This document shows positions 33,451 to 44,643 of a stretch of 64,000 nt of DNA, one piece after another; the stretch's first letter is position 1; each line of letters opens with the position of its first letter. A program made the position numbers and the translations under genes. The stretch comes from Pogona vitticeps (lineage: Eukaryota; Chordata; Lepidosauria; Squamata; Agamidae). The stretch is taken from the NCBI RefSeq assembly GCF_051106095.1, contig NC_135785.1:226355045-226419044 (forward strand). Direction: 5' to 3'. The notes beneath the pieces were generated by a model that searched no databases, had not been told where the DNA came from, and was given only the letters and a program-made list of their open reading frames with translations.

Positions 33451-33785
33451 ATTAGATTTGATAAAAGGCATTCCTGGCCACAGACAATATTTAAGCCTCC
33501 AACGTGTGTCAGATCCAGGAGAAACTCCAAGTTGCATACCTGACTGGTTCTTCAGGGGGGTGGGGTGTAACCCTATCAAGGCTAGTTAAGCTTCCCTTTA
33601 ACCAGTCTGACAGTCCTCTTAACAGTAGGATCTCAATCTCATCTGGATTCATTTTCAGTTTATTGGTCCTTGATCTAGTCCATTATTGACATTAGACAGT
33701 GCTCAGATACCTGTACAGCATCACCTAGAAGTGAAGCAAAGGAGAAGTAGGCTATGTGCCATCAGTGTACTAGTGAGAATGCACA

Positions 33786-35990
33786 CCAAATCTCCAAATG
33801 ACTTCTGTTCTGTTAGGCTTGTGTTGGTTGTTACCTGAATTTTGTACTTAAGCCTGAATTGCCTTTTTATACTTAAAATGGGGATCATGGCCCACCACTG
33901 GAGCTGCAGTCTTAACTCAGGAATCACAGTCAAGAACTCCAAGGAACTCTCTGTCAGTATGTCAAAGGAGGCCAAATACCAGGCCTGGAGGGACCACATA
34001 TTCAACCGTATACAGTAGACCCTTGACCTACAGAATTAATCCGTATTGGAACGGTGGCTGCAGGTCAAAAAGTCTGTAGGTCAAGTCTCCATTGACCTAC
34101 AGTGCATTGAAAACCGATTAATCCCGTAACAGGCCGTTTTTGTTCCATTTTGGTTTTTTTCTGGTCTGTAAGTCAATTCTCAGGCTGCAAGTCAAACCTA
34201 AATTTTGCGGCCAGAGAAGTCTGTAACTCAAAAAGTCTGTAAGTCAAGCCGTCTGTAAGTCAAGGGTCCACTGTATGGGGAATGACAGAAGTTGTTGATG
34301 CCATGAGTCTCAGTAGCCTCTGGGCCATGCATGCCATTACCTTTGCATGTGCATTTCTGTTTCCTGTCCTGAGGTAAGTAAGCCCTTGCAATTATAGAGT
34401 TCAGAAGTACATTGATATAATAAATGTGTTCATGTGATTTTTAAATTGATTGTTCTAGATTCACTAGCAGACCGAGATCCACCAAAAGATGCAAAGAGAG
34501 CAAGCTGTTCTGCCCAGACCCTGGAATTGGCTACAATCAACCAGTCATCTTATATACATGAAGTTTCAGGTAAGCAATGACTGGTGCTATACAATTCGTG
34601 AAGACCCTGGTGATACAGAGAGACCAAAGGGGACTGCCTTGATATCACTGCGCAGAGCAAAACGTAGGAAATGGCTGTGACTGGGATGGATAGTAATATG
34701 GACATAAACATCCTTTAGGTCTCTTACAGAGAAACAGTATCCTCCCTTGAAAAGTGGTAATAACATTTCTACAATCACAATCTGAGCTTTCTTGTATCTA
34801 TATAGGAGTTTATATCTCCCAGGTCCAAAATAGGCGGCTTCTATTATTCTTTGGGACAGTAAAATAATGGGAGTACAACGTATTGGGGAGCGTATTTAAT
34901 GGATGGCATTTTTTCTCTGGAATGTATAAATTTCTTCCTGTAGTCCTTGAAATGGTTCTATAGTCCTGAAGGGACCTGTGGGAGGTGGATATAAATTCTG
35001 TGGCATAGCCTTTTTCCAATGATGTTCAAAACCCATCTGTCGTTAGGAGTTGAGTCTTTATGGCTTTGTACCAGATGCCTCAGTCCCAAGTGCTCCCATT
35101 TCACAGTTGCAGTATGGAGGATCCATGCCTACACTCTGGCGATTTCAATACCAAGCTTCCACACCAACAGGATATAAGAGAGTACCATGGCATGCCCCTG
35201 AGTCAGGTTGTTTTTTCGTATGCATCTCAAAGAAATCAGAAAATGGGGGGGGATGCACTTCTGATCCTGGGTATGACGCCTGGTAACACTGGAACATTGC
35301 ACCCTAGTAAAACGATGGAGGACCTCTCAACTCCAACACTATTTCTGTTGGTGACAGATTTTGTCTGCCTCTGCTCTTTTGTTGAGAAAGGCTTTTCTCT
35401 CGTACCAATGAAACAGACTGTGGTAATGATTTGTGTGAATGCTCTCAACCTACAAGGAGCTGTTCTGGCCATGGGCTTTCTTGCAGTGGAGAAAGCAGAG
35501 ACTATTAGAAAGGCTAGCTCCATTCTGGGGAGTCATCTCCTCCTCCAAGTTTGAGAAGAGGCAGACAAAGTCATTTTGATCCTTATCCAAGGAGTGTCAG
35601 GGTGGTGGTGGATGTTTGGGGTTTCTTTGATGATTCTGAAATCTTTGGTTGTTCTTTAGGTATTTTAGTTTCGTGTTTATGCCTTGATTTTTTTTTAACA
35701 GGAGCTGGATCTGAAGTAGCAGATTTCTTTATTTTCTTCAAAAGCAGAGGTTCTTGACATTGAGATTGGTGTCCCCCTTGAAGAAGTGGATTTCAGAGCT
35801 GATGGTGCTCTTTGTGTCGATGGTATGTTGTTGGTACCGAGAGGTGATCATTGTGCCATATCAACCTCTACTGTTTGAAATGGGTGACCATGGCCCATTC
35901 CAAATGAAGGGCTTCCGTGATTACTTTGAAGGTGTTTTACAAACAAACACATACAAAACCAGTTGAATTTTGGAAAGCTGCTGCTTCAAG
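33786..35990 (-). mobile_element. Older DIRS-like fossil, interrupted by a Tigger-like element
   Basis: The minus strand shows parts equivalent to the 1-5250 element but much more decayed. An RNase H-like piece lies near 33790-34010 and 34276-34350, a reverse transcriptase piece near 34440-34830 (SVRDLKDVYVHITIHPS), and gag-like sequence up to about 35990. The recombinase end is missing, being replaced by L2 sequence. Broken in many places; clearly older than the left-edge copy. Boundaries are approximate. Confidence 0.7.
34011..34275. mobile_element. Tigger-like MITE, 265 bp, inside the older DIRS fossil
   Basis: Begins TACAGTAGACCCTTGACCTA and ends CAAGGGTCCACTGTA with TA edges. It is the reverse-orientation twin of the copy at 22288-22552, including GGTCTGTAAGTCAA and CCCGTAACAGGCCGTTTTTG. 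It inserted after the DIRS fossil had been fixed. Confidence 0.85.
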
Positions 35991-36004
35991 TGTCTTCAGC
36001 TCAC

Positions 36005-36460
36005 ACTCTGGGAATTAATGGCACATTCTAAACACGCACTACACTATAGTATCTGCAATTACTATGTATAGATGTGAAAGCTAGACAGTGGCGAAAAGTG
36101 GCAAAAGAAAAAATCTGTTTTGTTTGAAATGTGGTATTGGAGAAAAGTTTTACAGAAACAATGGACTACCAGAAAGACAAACAAGCATGTTCTATATCAA
36201 TTCAAGCCTGAATTTTCCCTAGAAACAAAAATAACTGAACTGAGATTATCATATTTCAGACACATCATGAGAAGACAGGAGTCCCCGGAAAGAAGAGAAG
36301 AGAAGAGGGAGACCAAGTAACAGATAGATTGATTCAATAAAGGAAATCACAGTCTTGAGTTTGTAGGAACTGAGCAATGCTGTTGACAAGAAGACCTTTT
36401 GGAGGCCACCAATTCATATGGTCACCACAAGGTAGAAATGCTGTGGCAGCACATAATAAC
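36005..36460 (+). mobile_element. Bov-B (RTE) LINE 3' part
   Basis: The plus strand reads Met-Tyr-Arg-Cys-Glu-Ser, then FEMWYWRKVLQKQWTTRKTN and Glu-Phe-Ser-Leu-Glu-Thr-Lys with LSYFRHIMRRQESPE. These correspond to the Bov-B ORF2 C-terminus 'FELWCWRRLLRVPWTARR...EYSLEG...YFGHLMRR'. It ends with Lys-Glu-Ile-Thr-Val-Leu-Ser-Leu. Interrupted reading frame, 5'-truncated, inactive. Confidence 0.78.
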
Positions 36461-36659
36461 AACCAGGAAATTAGTGCATAAGATGCATTTACCTACTAAA
36501 CCAATAAAACAGAGAAGCCATGATAGTAGTAGAACAGCTCTGCAAGTTTATTTGCTAATGCAAATGTCTACAAATGAACTACAGGAACCCTCTTAGAGCC
36601 CTCTGTAACATCCTACTGGTGACTTATTTTGCACAGTTTTCTTCTAAGAAGGAAAAATA

Positions 36660-37075
36660 TACAGTGGTGCCTCGCATAGCGAGGTTAATCCGTTCCGGAT
36701 TAACCTTCGCTATGCTGAAGCATCGCTGAACGGGGCAGCGATTTCCAAATAGGCCAAATACTCACCGTTCAGCGAAGCTTCAGGATGGCCGGCAGCCATT
36801 TTCGTGCCCTCGCCTCGCTTAACGAGGGCGCGAAAACGCTGCGCGTGGCCATTTTACGCCATTTCCCGGCTTCCGGCGGCCATTTTGGCTGCCGGACAGC
36901 TGATCGTCGGGGTTCGTTTTGCGAAGATCGGTAAGCGAAACGCTTACCGGTCTTCGCAAAGCGAATTTTTCCCCATTTAAAAAACGTTGAGCGATCACAT
37001 TAGCGATCCGAAAAAACGGATCGCTATGCGATTTCATCGTTATACGGTGCGCTCGTTAAGCGAGGCACCACTGTA
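36660..37075. mobile_element. Palindromic Tigger-like MITE
   Basis: Begins TACAGTGGTGCCTCGCATAG and ends TAAGCGAGGCACCACTGTA with TA edges. It is the reverse-orientation counterpart of the 9558-9990 element, matching nearly throughout (for example TCCGTTCCGGATTAACC). Well preserved. Confidence 0.85.
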
Positions 37076-37314
37076 TCCTTTACGCTTGTTCCTGTTAACA
37101 CTTTACCATACTTTTAAAGAAAATTCTTTAAAATTAATGAGATATGAAAGTCTCTCCAGCACAAAATGGCTAAATAAACTACCTAGTTTGAATTAAAATA
37201 TTTAAGATCTAAATTAAAATTGAACTAAGTTGCACATTTAAATAGCATATATTTATTGAGAACACTGCACAGTTAATTACATGTGGCACATGTACAATCA
37301 ATAAGATGAGCTTA

Positions 37315-37450
37315 CTATCTAAAGGAAACCACAGCCTTGAGTTTGTAAGAGCTGAACAGGGCAGATCATTTGGGAGGTTATTCATTCATAAGGTCTCAAT
37401 AAGTTTGGAAGTAACCTGACAGTACATAAGAACAATGACTACGAACAATC
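37315..37450 (+). mobile_element. Bov-B LINE 3' tail fragment
   Basis: AAGGAAACCACAGCCTTGAG then TTTGTAAGAGCTGAACAGGG, TCATTTGGGAGG and CATTCATAAGGTC parallels the last coding part of the copy at 36005-36460 (AAGGAAATCACAGTCTTGAG and following). Only the extreme 3' end is present. Confidence 0.6.
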
Positions 37451-38489
37451 AAGTAGCTTCGGAAAAATCATTATCAAGAATTAGTATATAGTTTGCACAG
37501 GTAAAATGTGTATACAATGTATTCACTTATACACTTCAAATGGCAAGTATCAGAAATATTCATTTTAATTTCATAATGGGGATATGACAAGTACTTAGAA
37601 AAAAAGCTCATTTCTTGGTGATTTCCTAAGTTTCAACATACGGATTTCCCACTAGAATCAATGTGTCTTTCATGATTCCTGTTTATCATTTGGTTTTCTG
37701 CATTGTCAACTGCCACATTTTGTGCTACTTAAGGCTCCTTCTGGTGAATCCTATGTAGAAAATACTAAGTTGGAGAAAGTTCCTTTAACTGCTTGTTTTA
37801 AGCAGAAATACCTAAGGAGGAGTGACAGAGTCCAGGTACTCGTGTGTGGTACGCACAGAGGGCAAGCCTCATTTCAATGCATACTCAGTGCAATACTGAG
37901 AGTAGTTCTGTAGCAGCACAACACCCATATTTATAACCCACAAAGATGAATATGACATTATGCACTGGAATTATAGTAACTTCCCATAGTTTTACGTTTC
38001 TTCCTGGAAAAAAAAGAACCAAAAAAATCTGAAAAATCCCACAAGATTTCTGGGAGGGTGGAATCTCACACAGAGAAAAGGGGTTTCACCCCTCAGTTTT
38101 TCAGAATGTGAGAGGCAACAAGATTCACATTTATCTATTTCCCTGTATTCCACTGCATCATCAGTACAAGAGTACTCTTCTTTATTTTATTCATAATAGT
38201 ACAGAGAAGCCTTGGTCTTCACCTATAATTTCTAAAGCTGTCTTCAAACATATGCAAAATTACCCTAAATTATTATAAATTTGCTCTTAGTCTCCATGAT
38301 TGTTCTTTAATTCAATACACAACATTTACTTCCCAACACCAAGGAGAACACAATGTGTAACATCTCAAGCAGCTGTCCAATACTTATGAACTACTACCAA
38401 AGTCATAGTGTAATCTTATACTTTTCTACTAAGAAATCCCAGTGACATCAATGAAATATAAAATAATGTATAGAAGCACATATTCTTAT
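37451..38489. other. Unassigned DNA
   Basis: No gene or recognised repeat; AT-rich single-copy-looking sequence. Confidence 0.4.
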
Positions 38490-38625
38490 TCTTATTATAA
38501 ATGTATTTCCTAAATTTATATACTGCCCAGTAGTGAATGCTAATTCTGCGTGGTTCACAAAAATACGTAAAACAAAAAACATCAACTTAAAAATAAAAAC
38601 ATGTATTAAATACCGTAACTAGACA
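38490..38625 (-). mobile_element. L2-type LINE 3' tail, decayed
   Basis: The plus strand has TTTCCTAAATTTATATACTG, CCCAGTAGTGAATGC and GCGTGGTTCACAAAAATACG. This is the reversed pattern of an L2-like end (compare 6745-6995 and 56990-57175). Old. Confidence 0.4.
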
Positions 38626-38747
38626 GTTGGATGTAGACTTCGTTTTCAGGTGAAATACAACTAGGAAAGTCAGCTAACCCCACAGAACACAGTATCAAGA
38701 CTTAAAAGTGTTCAAACTGGCTGGATCTGTGGTGCAAGATAAGAGAT

Positions 38748-38830
38748 AAATAGCCGCCTAGAGTGGTCATGTTACCAGATAGGCGGGATATAAATTGAAT
38801 GAATGAATGAATGAATGAATGAATGAATAA
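38748..38830 (+). repeat. LINE tail with (GAAT)n microsatellite
   Basis: TAGCCGCCTAGAGTGGTCAT, then AGATAGGCGGGATATAAATT, followed by about seven GAAT units. Same LINE tail class as at 8220 and 62285. Confidence 0.7.
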
Positions 38831-38869
38831 TATGAAGTCTTACATGTAGGTACAAAAATTAAGAGATAA

Positions 38870-39480
38870 AATGATGGAATGCGGAGACCCGGATTGACAG
38901 ATAGATCCACGTGCCTCCCCCACTAAAAGGGGTCTAGTGAATAACAACCTGTACATGACTCAACATTGCAATGAAGCAGCTAAGGAAGCAAACACAATTT
39001 TCACTATATTAACACAATAGTAAGCCAGTATCATGTTGCATAAGTGTTCCCCAAGATCTAACCAACTCCCCTTTGAGTGCCTAGTCTCAAACTGCTTGTA
39101 CGATTGACTGATAGTGGTGCAACAGAAGATCTGCAAGATCAGTGGAAAGCATGTTATTTCCCTTACACTCTGAACCACCATAGTGTCAAGCAGACTACAT
39201 CTGGAGTACTGTGTCCAGTTCCGGGTACTTCATTTTTAAAAAAGACAATGACATGCCTAGGAGTGTCCAGAGAAGAGCAACTAGGATAACAGAGGTCTGA
39301 AAAATAAGTACTAAGAGGAACAAGTATATTCAGCCTAGAGATAAAATGAAAAGGAGATATAATGGGGTCTTCAATATATGAAAGGATGCCATTCGGAAAA
39401 CAGAGTAAGCTATTCGCTGCTGCTCCAAAAGGTAGGATGCAAAACAATATTAGGTCAAACTTCCTAACTCTACAAATCAT
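38870..39480 (+). mobile_element. CR1/L3-type LINE ORF2 3' fragment
   Basis: Degenerate plus-strand codons give Cys-Asn-Glu-Ala-Ala-Lys-Glu-Ala-Asn-Thr-Ile (CR1 'AAKKANTIL'), then GVLCPVPGTSFLKKTMTCL, equivalent to 'YCSQVWGTSFLKKTM'. A Ser-Leu-Glu-Ile-Lys segment stands where CR1 reads 'SLEKRRLRGD'. The frame is broken repeatedly. Inactive and older than the copy at 43990. Confidence 0.65.
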
Positions 39481-39814
39481 TTAACATGATCACCAACTGC
39501 CTTGGGAGGTGACAGGCACCAGACGTATCCAAGCAGAAGGCAGATGACCATCTGTCAGATATACTATACCTGCATTCCAAATGGCAGAACCTACAGGGCA
39601 GGAGATGGGCTAGTAGGAGGACTATATTGTCTCTCCCTAAGCCCACCATGACCTGCATGTGCCACTACACTACAGCACTGTTTCTGCTGCCAGAGGAAGC
39701 TTCAGAGAGTACAAACCTACTTTAAAAGATGGTATTCTCCCTGTTGGGACTTTTACTGCTATGTCACTGATTTATCTCTGAACTTAAGTCACATTAAAAT
39801 CAATTTGACAAGAT

Positions 39815-40190
39815 GATCTAGATGACTAGATAGGCGGGATATAAAATAAATAAATAAATAAATAAATAAAATGATCTATCCTGCTCTGTCACTGCTCCCA
39901 AACTATGAAATTTCCTTCCATGGAAGGTCTTCTGATATCCTTCTTTAAGGAGACAAAGACCCTTTTATTCAAGCAGGCTTTCTCTTAGTGGCTGGCTATC
40001 TAAGAGGGGGTTCTTAAAATGGGTTTGCTGTGGTTTTGCTGTTTCTCAAACTGTTTTTACCTATTAGTTTTAATGATATATCTGTTTAATTCTTTTTCAA
40101 TACTATAATAATTAATTTTGTTTAGTTCTTAATACTGTTTGTTTTTTAATATAGTAAGCTGCCTTAGGCTCTTTCCAGGTGAAATATTCA
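39815..40190 (+). mobile_element. LINE tail microsatellite and L2-type 3' UTR
   Basis: GATGACTAGATAGGCGGGAT then AAATAAAT units (39840-39868) is a LINE end. It is followed by an L2-like 3' region: CAAAGACCCTTTTATTCAAG, CAGGCTTTCTCTTAG, a T-rich stretch and TAAGCTGCCTTAGGCTCTTT. It is either one rearranged copy or two adjacent ones. Confidence 0.5.
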
Positions 40191-40194
40191 TAAT

Positions 40195-40424
40195 CATGTA
40201 TTGTCAAGCCAATTCTGACTTATCGTGATCCTTTTCAGTGTTTTCCAAGTAGAGAACACTCAGAAGTGGCTTATCATTCCTTTCTTCTGGGTGTGTCCTG
40301 AAACAGTGCAGCTTTCCTATGGCCGCACAGGCTGGCTCTACGCACAGGAGGCACAGTGGGAAACTGAACTATCAACCTCTGGCTCCACAGCCAGATACCT
40401 AAAACCCTGAGCTATCCAGCCAGC
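40195..40424 (-). mobile_element. tRNA-derived SINE
   Basis: The minus-strand head GCTGGCTGGATAGCTCAGGG (A box) is followed by GGTATCTGGCTGTGGAGCCA, GAGGTTGATAGTTCAGTTTC (B-box position) and GCCTCCTGTGCGTAGAGCC. The tail on this strand ends with ATAAGTCAGAATTGGCTTGA. Full length; best-preserved copy of this family here. Confidence 0.75.
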
Positions 40425-40509
40425 TTTTTTTCAGATGAAAGCATGGTATAAATATTTTAAATAAATAAGTTAAATTGCACTGATTTCAATCAAAACCAAG
40501 CTCACCTAA

Positions 40510-40686
40510 CTCACACTCAGGGTGGATAAAAATTATTTTTTTAAAAAATCAAGTAGATTTAAATCACGGTGTAAAGTATGATTTAAATTTTTTAAATGTT
40601 TTTAAATGTAAATAAAAAAATCTCTTTTTTGTTGAAATCATGATTTAAATCAATTTGATTTAAATCAAATCCATCCTGCTCACACT
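40510..40686. mobile_element. hAT-like MITE, 161 bp, perfect target duplication
   Basis: The element (40518-40678) begins CAGGGTGGATAAAAATTATT and ends TAAATCAAATCCATCCTG. It is flanked on both sides by CTCACACT (40510-40517 and 40679-40686), a perfect 8-bp duplication. The interior is almost all A and T, with GATTTAAATC words. No coding capacity. Confidence 0.9.
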
Positions 40687-41068
40687 GCAATCCTAGATAT
40701 TCTTACGTGCATGTTTGTCAGAGGCTTTGACCCAGACTGATGTATATGCGTATACGATTGGGTCCAAACAGTAAATCAAACACAGATTGTCTAGAACTCG
40801 ATGGTAAGTTAACTCAGCTTTCAGAAAACCTCCTTTTTGAAACTTTCAAAAAGGTAGGCCATTGATTTTGTCTTTGCCAACATAGAATTTGCACAAACAT
40901 TTTATAAGCTATAAACATTCCCAATATCTTCTTTGTACCACACTTTTCAAGTTGAACTCAGTTTTACTTAGTTAAATATTGAAGACATATGGTGTTAAGT
41001 ATAGTTATTCATATGCATCACATACTCATTCTTATCAATACCTTATTAGAGATTGGTTTAATTATATC

Positions 41069-41238
41069 TACCGTATTTTTCGCTCCATAAGACGCACCTT
41101 TCCATAAGACGCACCAATTTTTAAGGAGAAGAAAACAGGAAAATATAATCTGTTTTCTTCGCTCCATAAGACTCACAGACTTTCCACACCCCTGTTTTGT
41201 GGGAAAAAAGTGAGTCTTATGGTGCAAAAAATACAGTA
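41069..41238. mobile_element. Mariner-like MITE, 170 bp ('CATAAGACGCACC' type)
   Basis: Begins TACCGTATTTTTCGCTCCAT and ends TTATGGTGCAAAAAATACAGTA with TA edges. Internally a GAAGAAAACAG / CTGTTTTCTTC palindrome is centred near 41146. Copies at 54295 and 55544 lie in the opposite orientation. Confidence 0.85.
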
Positions 41239-42748
41239 ATTATTTTTATACACACTGGTCATAATCCAAGGAAATAATATAACAGAGTTCTGACTCCAAA
41301 CCTACTCAGGTGTCCCAATGATTCCCGTGGGATTTGCTCTAATTTCCACTTATATCATTTCAGGGAGTTTTAAAAGGAGGTTTTCAAAGGTCTTACTGCC
41401 CGGAAGCATTCCCTGCACATAGTGAAACGGCATGAGCTATCTCACTTTAGCACAAAACTTGTTGCAGGCCTATCTTCTGCAATACAAATAGTTAGTTGTT
41501 AGGGTAATGAACTAATTACAGAGACAGCAGTAGTACTATGAGTACCCATAGTGGCCATAGCTTTCATTTTCACATAGCCCTATCATTCACATATACAAAG
41601 GATTTTGCAGTCATGGCACAACAAATTAAAGTCAAATGGAGTCTAAGGAACAACGGCATCACTACATTAGCAAGGGGAGCAGGATGATTCTGAAACTATT
41701 CTCATCCTTTTGAAAATGCTGTAACATCCACTACTTTAAGCACGCAACCTGTTTGTGGAAGATGGTAGATCCCCTGAGGCTCTGCATGACAATGCACTCT
41801 AGAGCAACAGCGTGCATTTTGAATATATATTTGTGCACCAAAGAAACAGGAATATCTTCCAGGTGAGTAGCCATGTTAGTTTACTGGAGTAAAAAAATTA
41901 TTCCAGTGCCTTGCACCATCTTTAATACTTACAAGATTTATTTTGCATAAGCTCTTGTGGACTTTTGCATCCTAGGAAGTGGACTGTAGCCCATGAAAAC
42001 ATATGACAAATATGGATGCCACAAAGACTCTTCCTTACTTTTGCCAAAATAAGAGAAGCTACTTCTACAACAATGGAGCTGTTGCTGCTACTGCTTGCTT
42101 TTTAAACAAATGTACAAATCTGAAAAATTGCATACAGGTGGAAGTGCTAAATCCTGTAAGCAAAACCCTCAAAAACAAAGCCTAGATGGAAACTGCTAAA
42201 TTAAGTGGGAATCATTATTTATACAATACATAAAAATTCATAACCAACCATTTCAAAAAGTTGCAAAAATATAAACCACAAACTTCTAAATAACAGAAGT
42301 GGAACAGTAAAGCTATGAAACCGTTTAAGAACCCATGCTTTACCAGAGTGTAAAACATGCTCATCCTCAGGGAATTGTGCCAAAATCCCTTAGGCGTTAA
42401 CATAACATGTCACTTTAAAACAATCAGCAGTAGTTCACATTTGGTTAAAGAATTACACCTAATTTGAGTTTATATACCAGTGAAGTGAAAACAATTCCTG
42501 AAGTGCCTGACAATCTTTATCACAAATACAGACTAAACTGAAGAAAATAATGTACATGAATGCAGTTTCAATCAATGTACCCTATTAAAGGCTCAGGGAA
42601 TACCAGTATTGCCAGGGCCCATGCTTGATTATGCTAATCAGTTGTATAATTTGTGTGATGCATGGTTGACACTTCACCACTGTAACAACTGTGGTACAAA
42701 TGCCCCACAATCACTCTGTCTATTTCTTGCTTATGTTATATCTTTAAA
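41239..42748. other. Mostly unassigned DNA with one repeat fragment
   Basis: Around 41860-42005 the order GTGAGTAGCCATGTTAGT, CAGTGCCTTGCACCATC, CATAAGCTCTTGTGGAC and AGTGGACTGTAGCCCATGAA matches the unassigned 'AAGACTAAC' repeat also seen at 52.46 kb. I see nothing else. Confidence 0.45.
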
Positions 42749-43330
42749 TACAGTGGTGCCTCGCTTAGCGATGTTAATTCATTCCGAAAAAATTGCTGCT
42801 AAGCGATTTCATCGCTAAGCGAAATGCGGTTTCCCATTGAAATGCATTGAAAAGCGGATAATCCATTGCAATGGGAACGAATTGCCGTCCTTAAGCGAAA
42901 ATCGCCATAGAAAACGTCACTAAGCGAAACGCGGTTCCCCAATTGAAATGCATTGAAACCTATTCAATGCATCTCAATGGGGGGAAAATACAACAACAAA
43001 TTAAAAAAGAATCAGAACAAAGTCAAATTTGGTTAACAAAGGGTTTATTAAGTGCACTTTATGATTTCAAACATTTTAAACAGTAAACTTTAACTTTATA
43101 AATAACAGAAAACATTTAAAAAACAGCAAACATGAGGCTGTTTAAACCATCGTTAAGCGAAACAAGGGACCCAAAATTTAATCGCTATGCGAAGCATGGT
43201 CCCAACCATTGATAAGTGAAAATTGCCCATAGGGACCATCGCTAAACGAAGCGCAAAAATGCTCCAAAAAAGTCATCGCTAAGCGATTTCATCGCTAAAC
43301 AGAGCGCCCGTTAAGCGAGGCACCACTGTA
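42749..43330. mobile_element. Palindromic Tigger-like element, long form
   Basis: Begins TACAGTGGTGCCTCGCTTAG and ends TTAAGCGAGGCACCACTGTA with TA edges; 582 bp. The AT-rich core (about 43000-43140, with AATCAGAACAAAGTCAAATT and AGTGCACTT) is the inverse of that in the element at 7366-7797. Repeated GCTAAGCGA words flank the core on both sides. It is the most complete member of the family in this window, yet still without a transposase. Confidence 0.82.
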
Positions 43331-43985
43331 TCCAATGAAACTATGAAAGTATCTTCTCTCTCTTTCCATTCCAGGTAAAGCAATATTCATAATTATTTTC
43401 TATTGATTATATTTCATTGACTACCATCAGAGTTGGAATGTTGCAAGCAAAACCAGATCTGTGCAGGCAGAGGACTTCCAAAGAAACAAGCCGAAAGACA
43501 GTATCTGGGAGCACAGTGGTGTTTACTTAAGCTACAAGTTGTTCATACTGAGGGCCAGGGCCAGTCTCAGATGTTCTAGAGTCAGATGGAACTCCATTAG
43601 CCTTCTGTGTCATTGACAGCTACTGAGCTACTAACTACAGTGCTCCCTTCGGCACTGGTGGTACTTAAGCACAAGCCAACAGCTTTCTTTTCCAAGAAGT
43701 TGCCACACTCTCACAAAACATCAAGTCCCTTAAGCCCTGTTTCCCAGATCTACCAAATTAATCCAAAATATAGGAAAATAATTCCAATCCTAGTTTTTCT
43801 GACCTTTTGAAAAACAAATGTTCACTACTTTTTCTATATTATAATGATTCCTGATTTATGTTAAAACTCTGCTAAAATTAACTTAACTGTTGGTTAGAAT
43901 CAAAATGTTGTGAAATAACAGCGGAAGAACCGCTAAAGGAATTCATTACTGAAGGGCAGAAAAATTCTAGCAGATATTGCCCATC
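43331..43985. other. Unassigned DNA
   Basis: No coding region or recognised repeat. The last ~100 bases may be eroded LINE sequence leading into the CR1 copy. Confidence 0.4.
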
Positions 43986-43989
43986 TATA

Positions 43990-44643
43990 ATACACATTAA
44001 GGCCACACCTGGAGTACTGCGTACAGTTCTGGTTGCCGCACCTCAAAAAAGACATAGTGGAACTGGAAAAGGTGCACAAGAGGGCAACTCAAATGACGAC
44101 TGGGTTGGGGCCCTCTCCCTTATGAGGAAAGGCTACAGCATTTTGGGCTCTTTAGTCTTGAGAAAAGGCGCCTGAGGGGGGGACGTCATTGAGGCGTATA
44201 AAATTATGCAGGGGATGGATAAAGTGGATAGAGGGAAGCTCTTTTCCCTCTCATGCAATAGTATAACCAGAGGACATCCACTCTAATGGAGTACTGGGAG
44301 AATGAGAACAGACAAAAGAAAATATTTTTTTACCCAGCATGTTGTTCGTCTGTGGAACTCCTTGCTACAGGAAATGGTGATGGCATCTGGCCTAGATGCC
44401 TTTAAAAGGGAACTGGACAGATTCCAGGAGGAAAAGCCAATCACAGGTTACAAGCCATGATGGGGATGTATAATCTTAAAAGGAAGGTACCTCCAAATGC
44501 CAGCTGTAGGGGAGTAGTATCAGGAGACAGGTATCTAGTTGTCTTGTGTACCAGAGGCATCTTGTGCGGCCACTGTGAGATTCAGGGAGCTGGACTAGAT
44601 GGGCCCTGGGACTGATCAAGCAGGGCTCTTCTTATGTTCTTAT
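43990..44643 (+). mobile_element. CR1/L3-type LINE 3' end
   Basis: Codons near 44120-44190 read [20 protein letters not shown], the conserved end of CR1-clade ORF2. These are followed by Trp-Asn-Ser-Leu-Leu-Gln and a 3' UTR with GAGCTGGACTAGATGGGCCC and GATCAAGCAGGGCTCTTCTT. It ends in ATGTTCTTAT, the usual short terminal repeat. Little eroded, 5'-truncated. Confidence 0.85.

Larger units (their letters stand above)
31501..33785 (-). mobile_element. L2-type LINE 3' part, split by nested DNA transposons
   Basis: Read on the minus strand, upstream L2 sequence lies at 33451-33785. It is interrupted by 32219-33450 and resumes at 31745-32218. It reads VVHVFRNSKIDYCSGFYIG, LPLKIVQKFKQVQNVAARL and HWLPVSFRAQFKMLV, the conserved C-terminal part of L2 ORF2 ('SRLDYCNALY...LQLVQNAAARL...HWLPV'). 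A degenerate AT-rich 3' UTR continues to about 31501. The coding part is eroded and inactive. The LINE inserted first and is the oldest layer. Confidence 0.75.
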
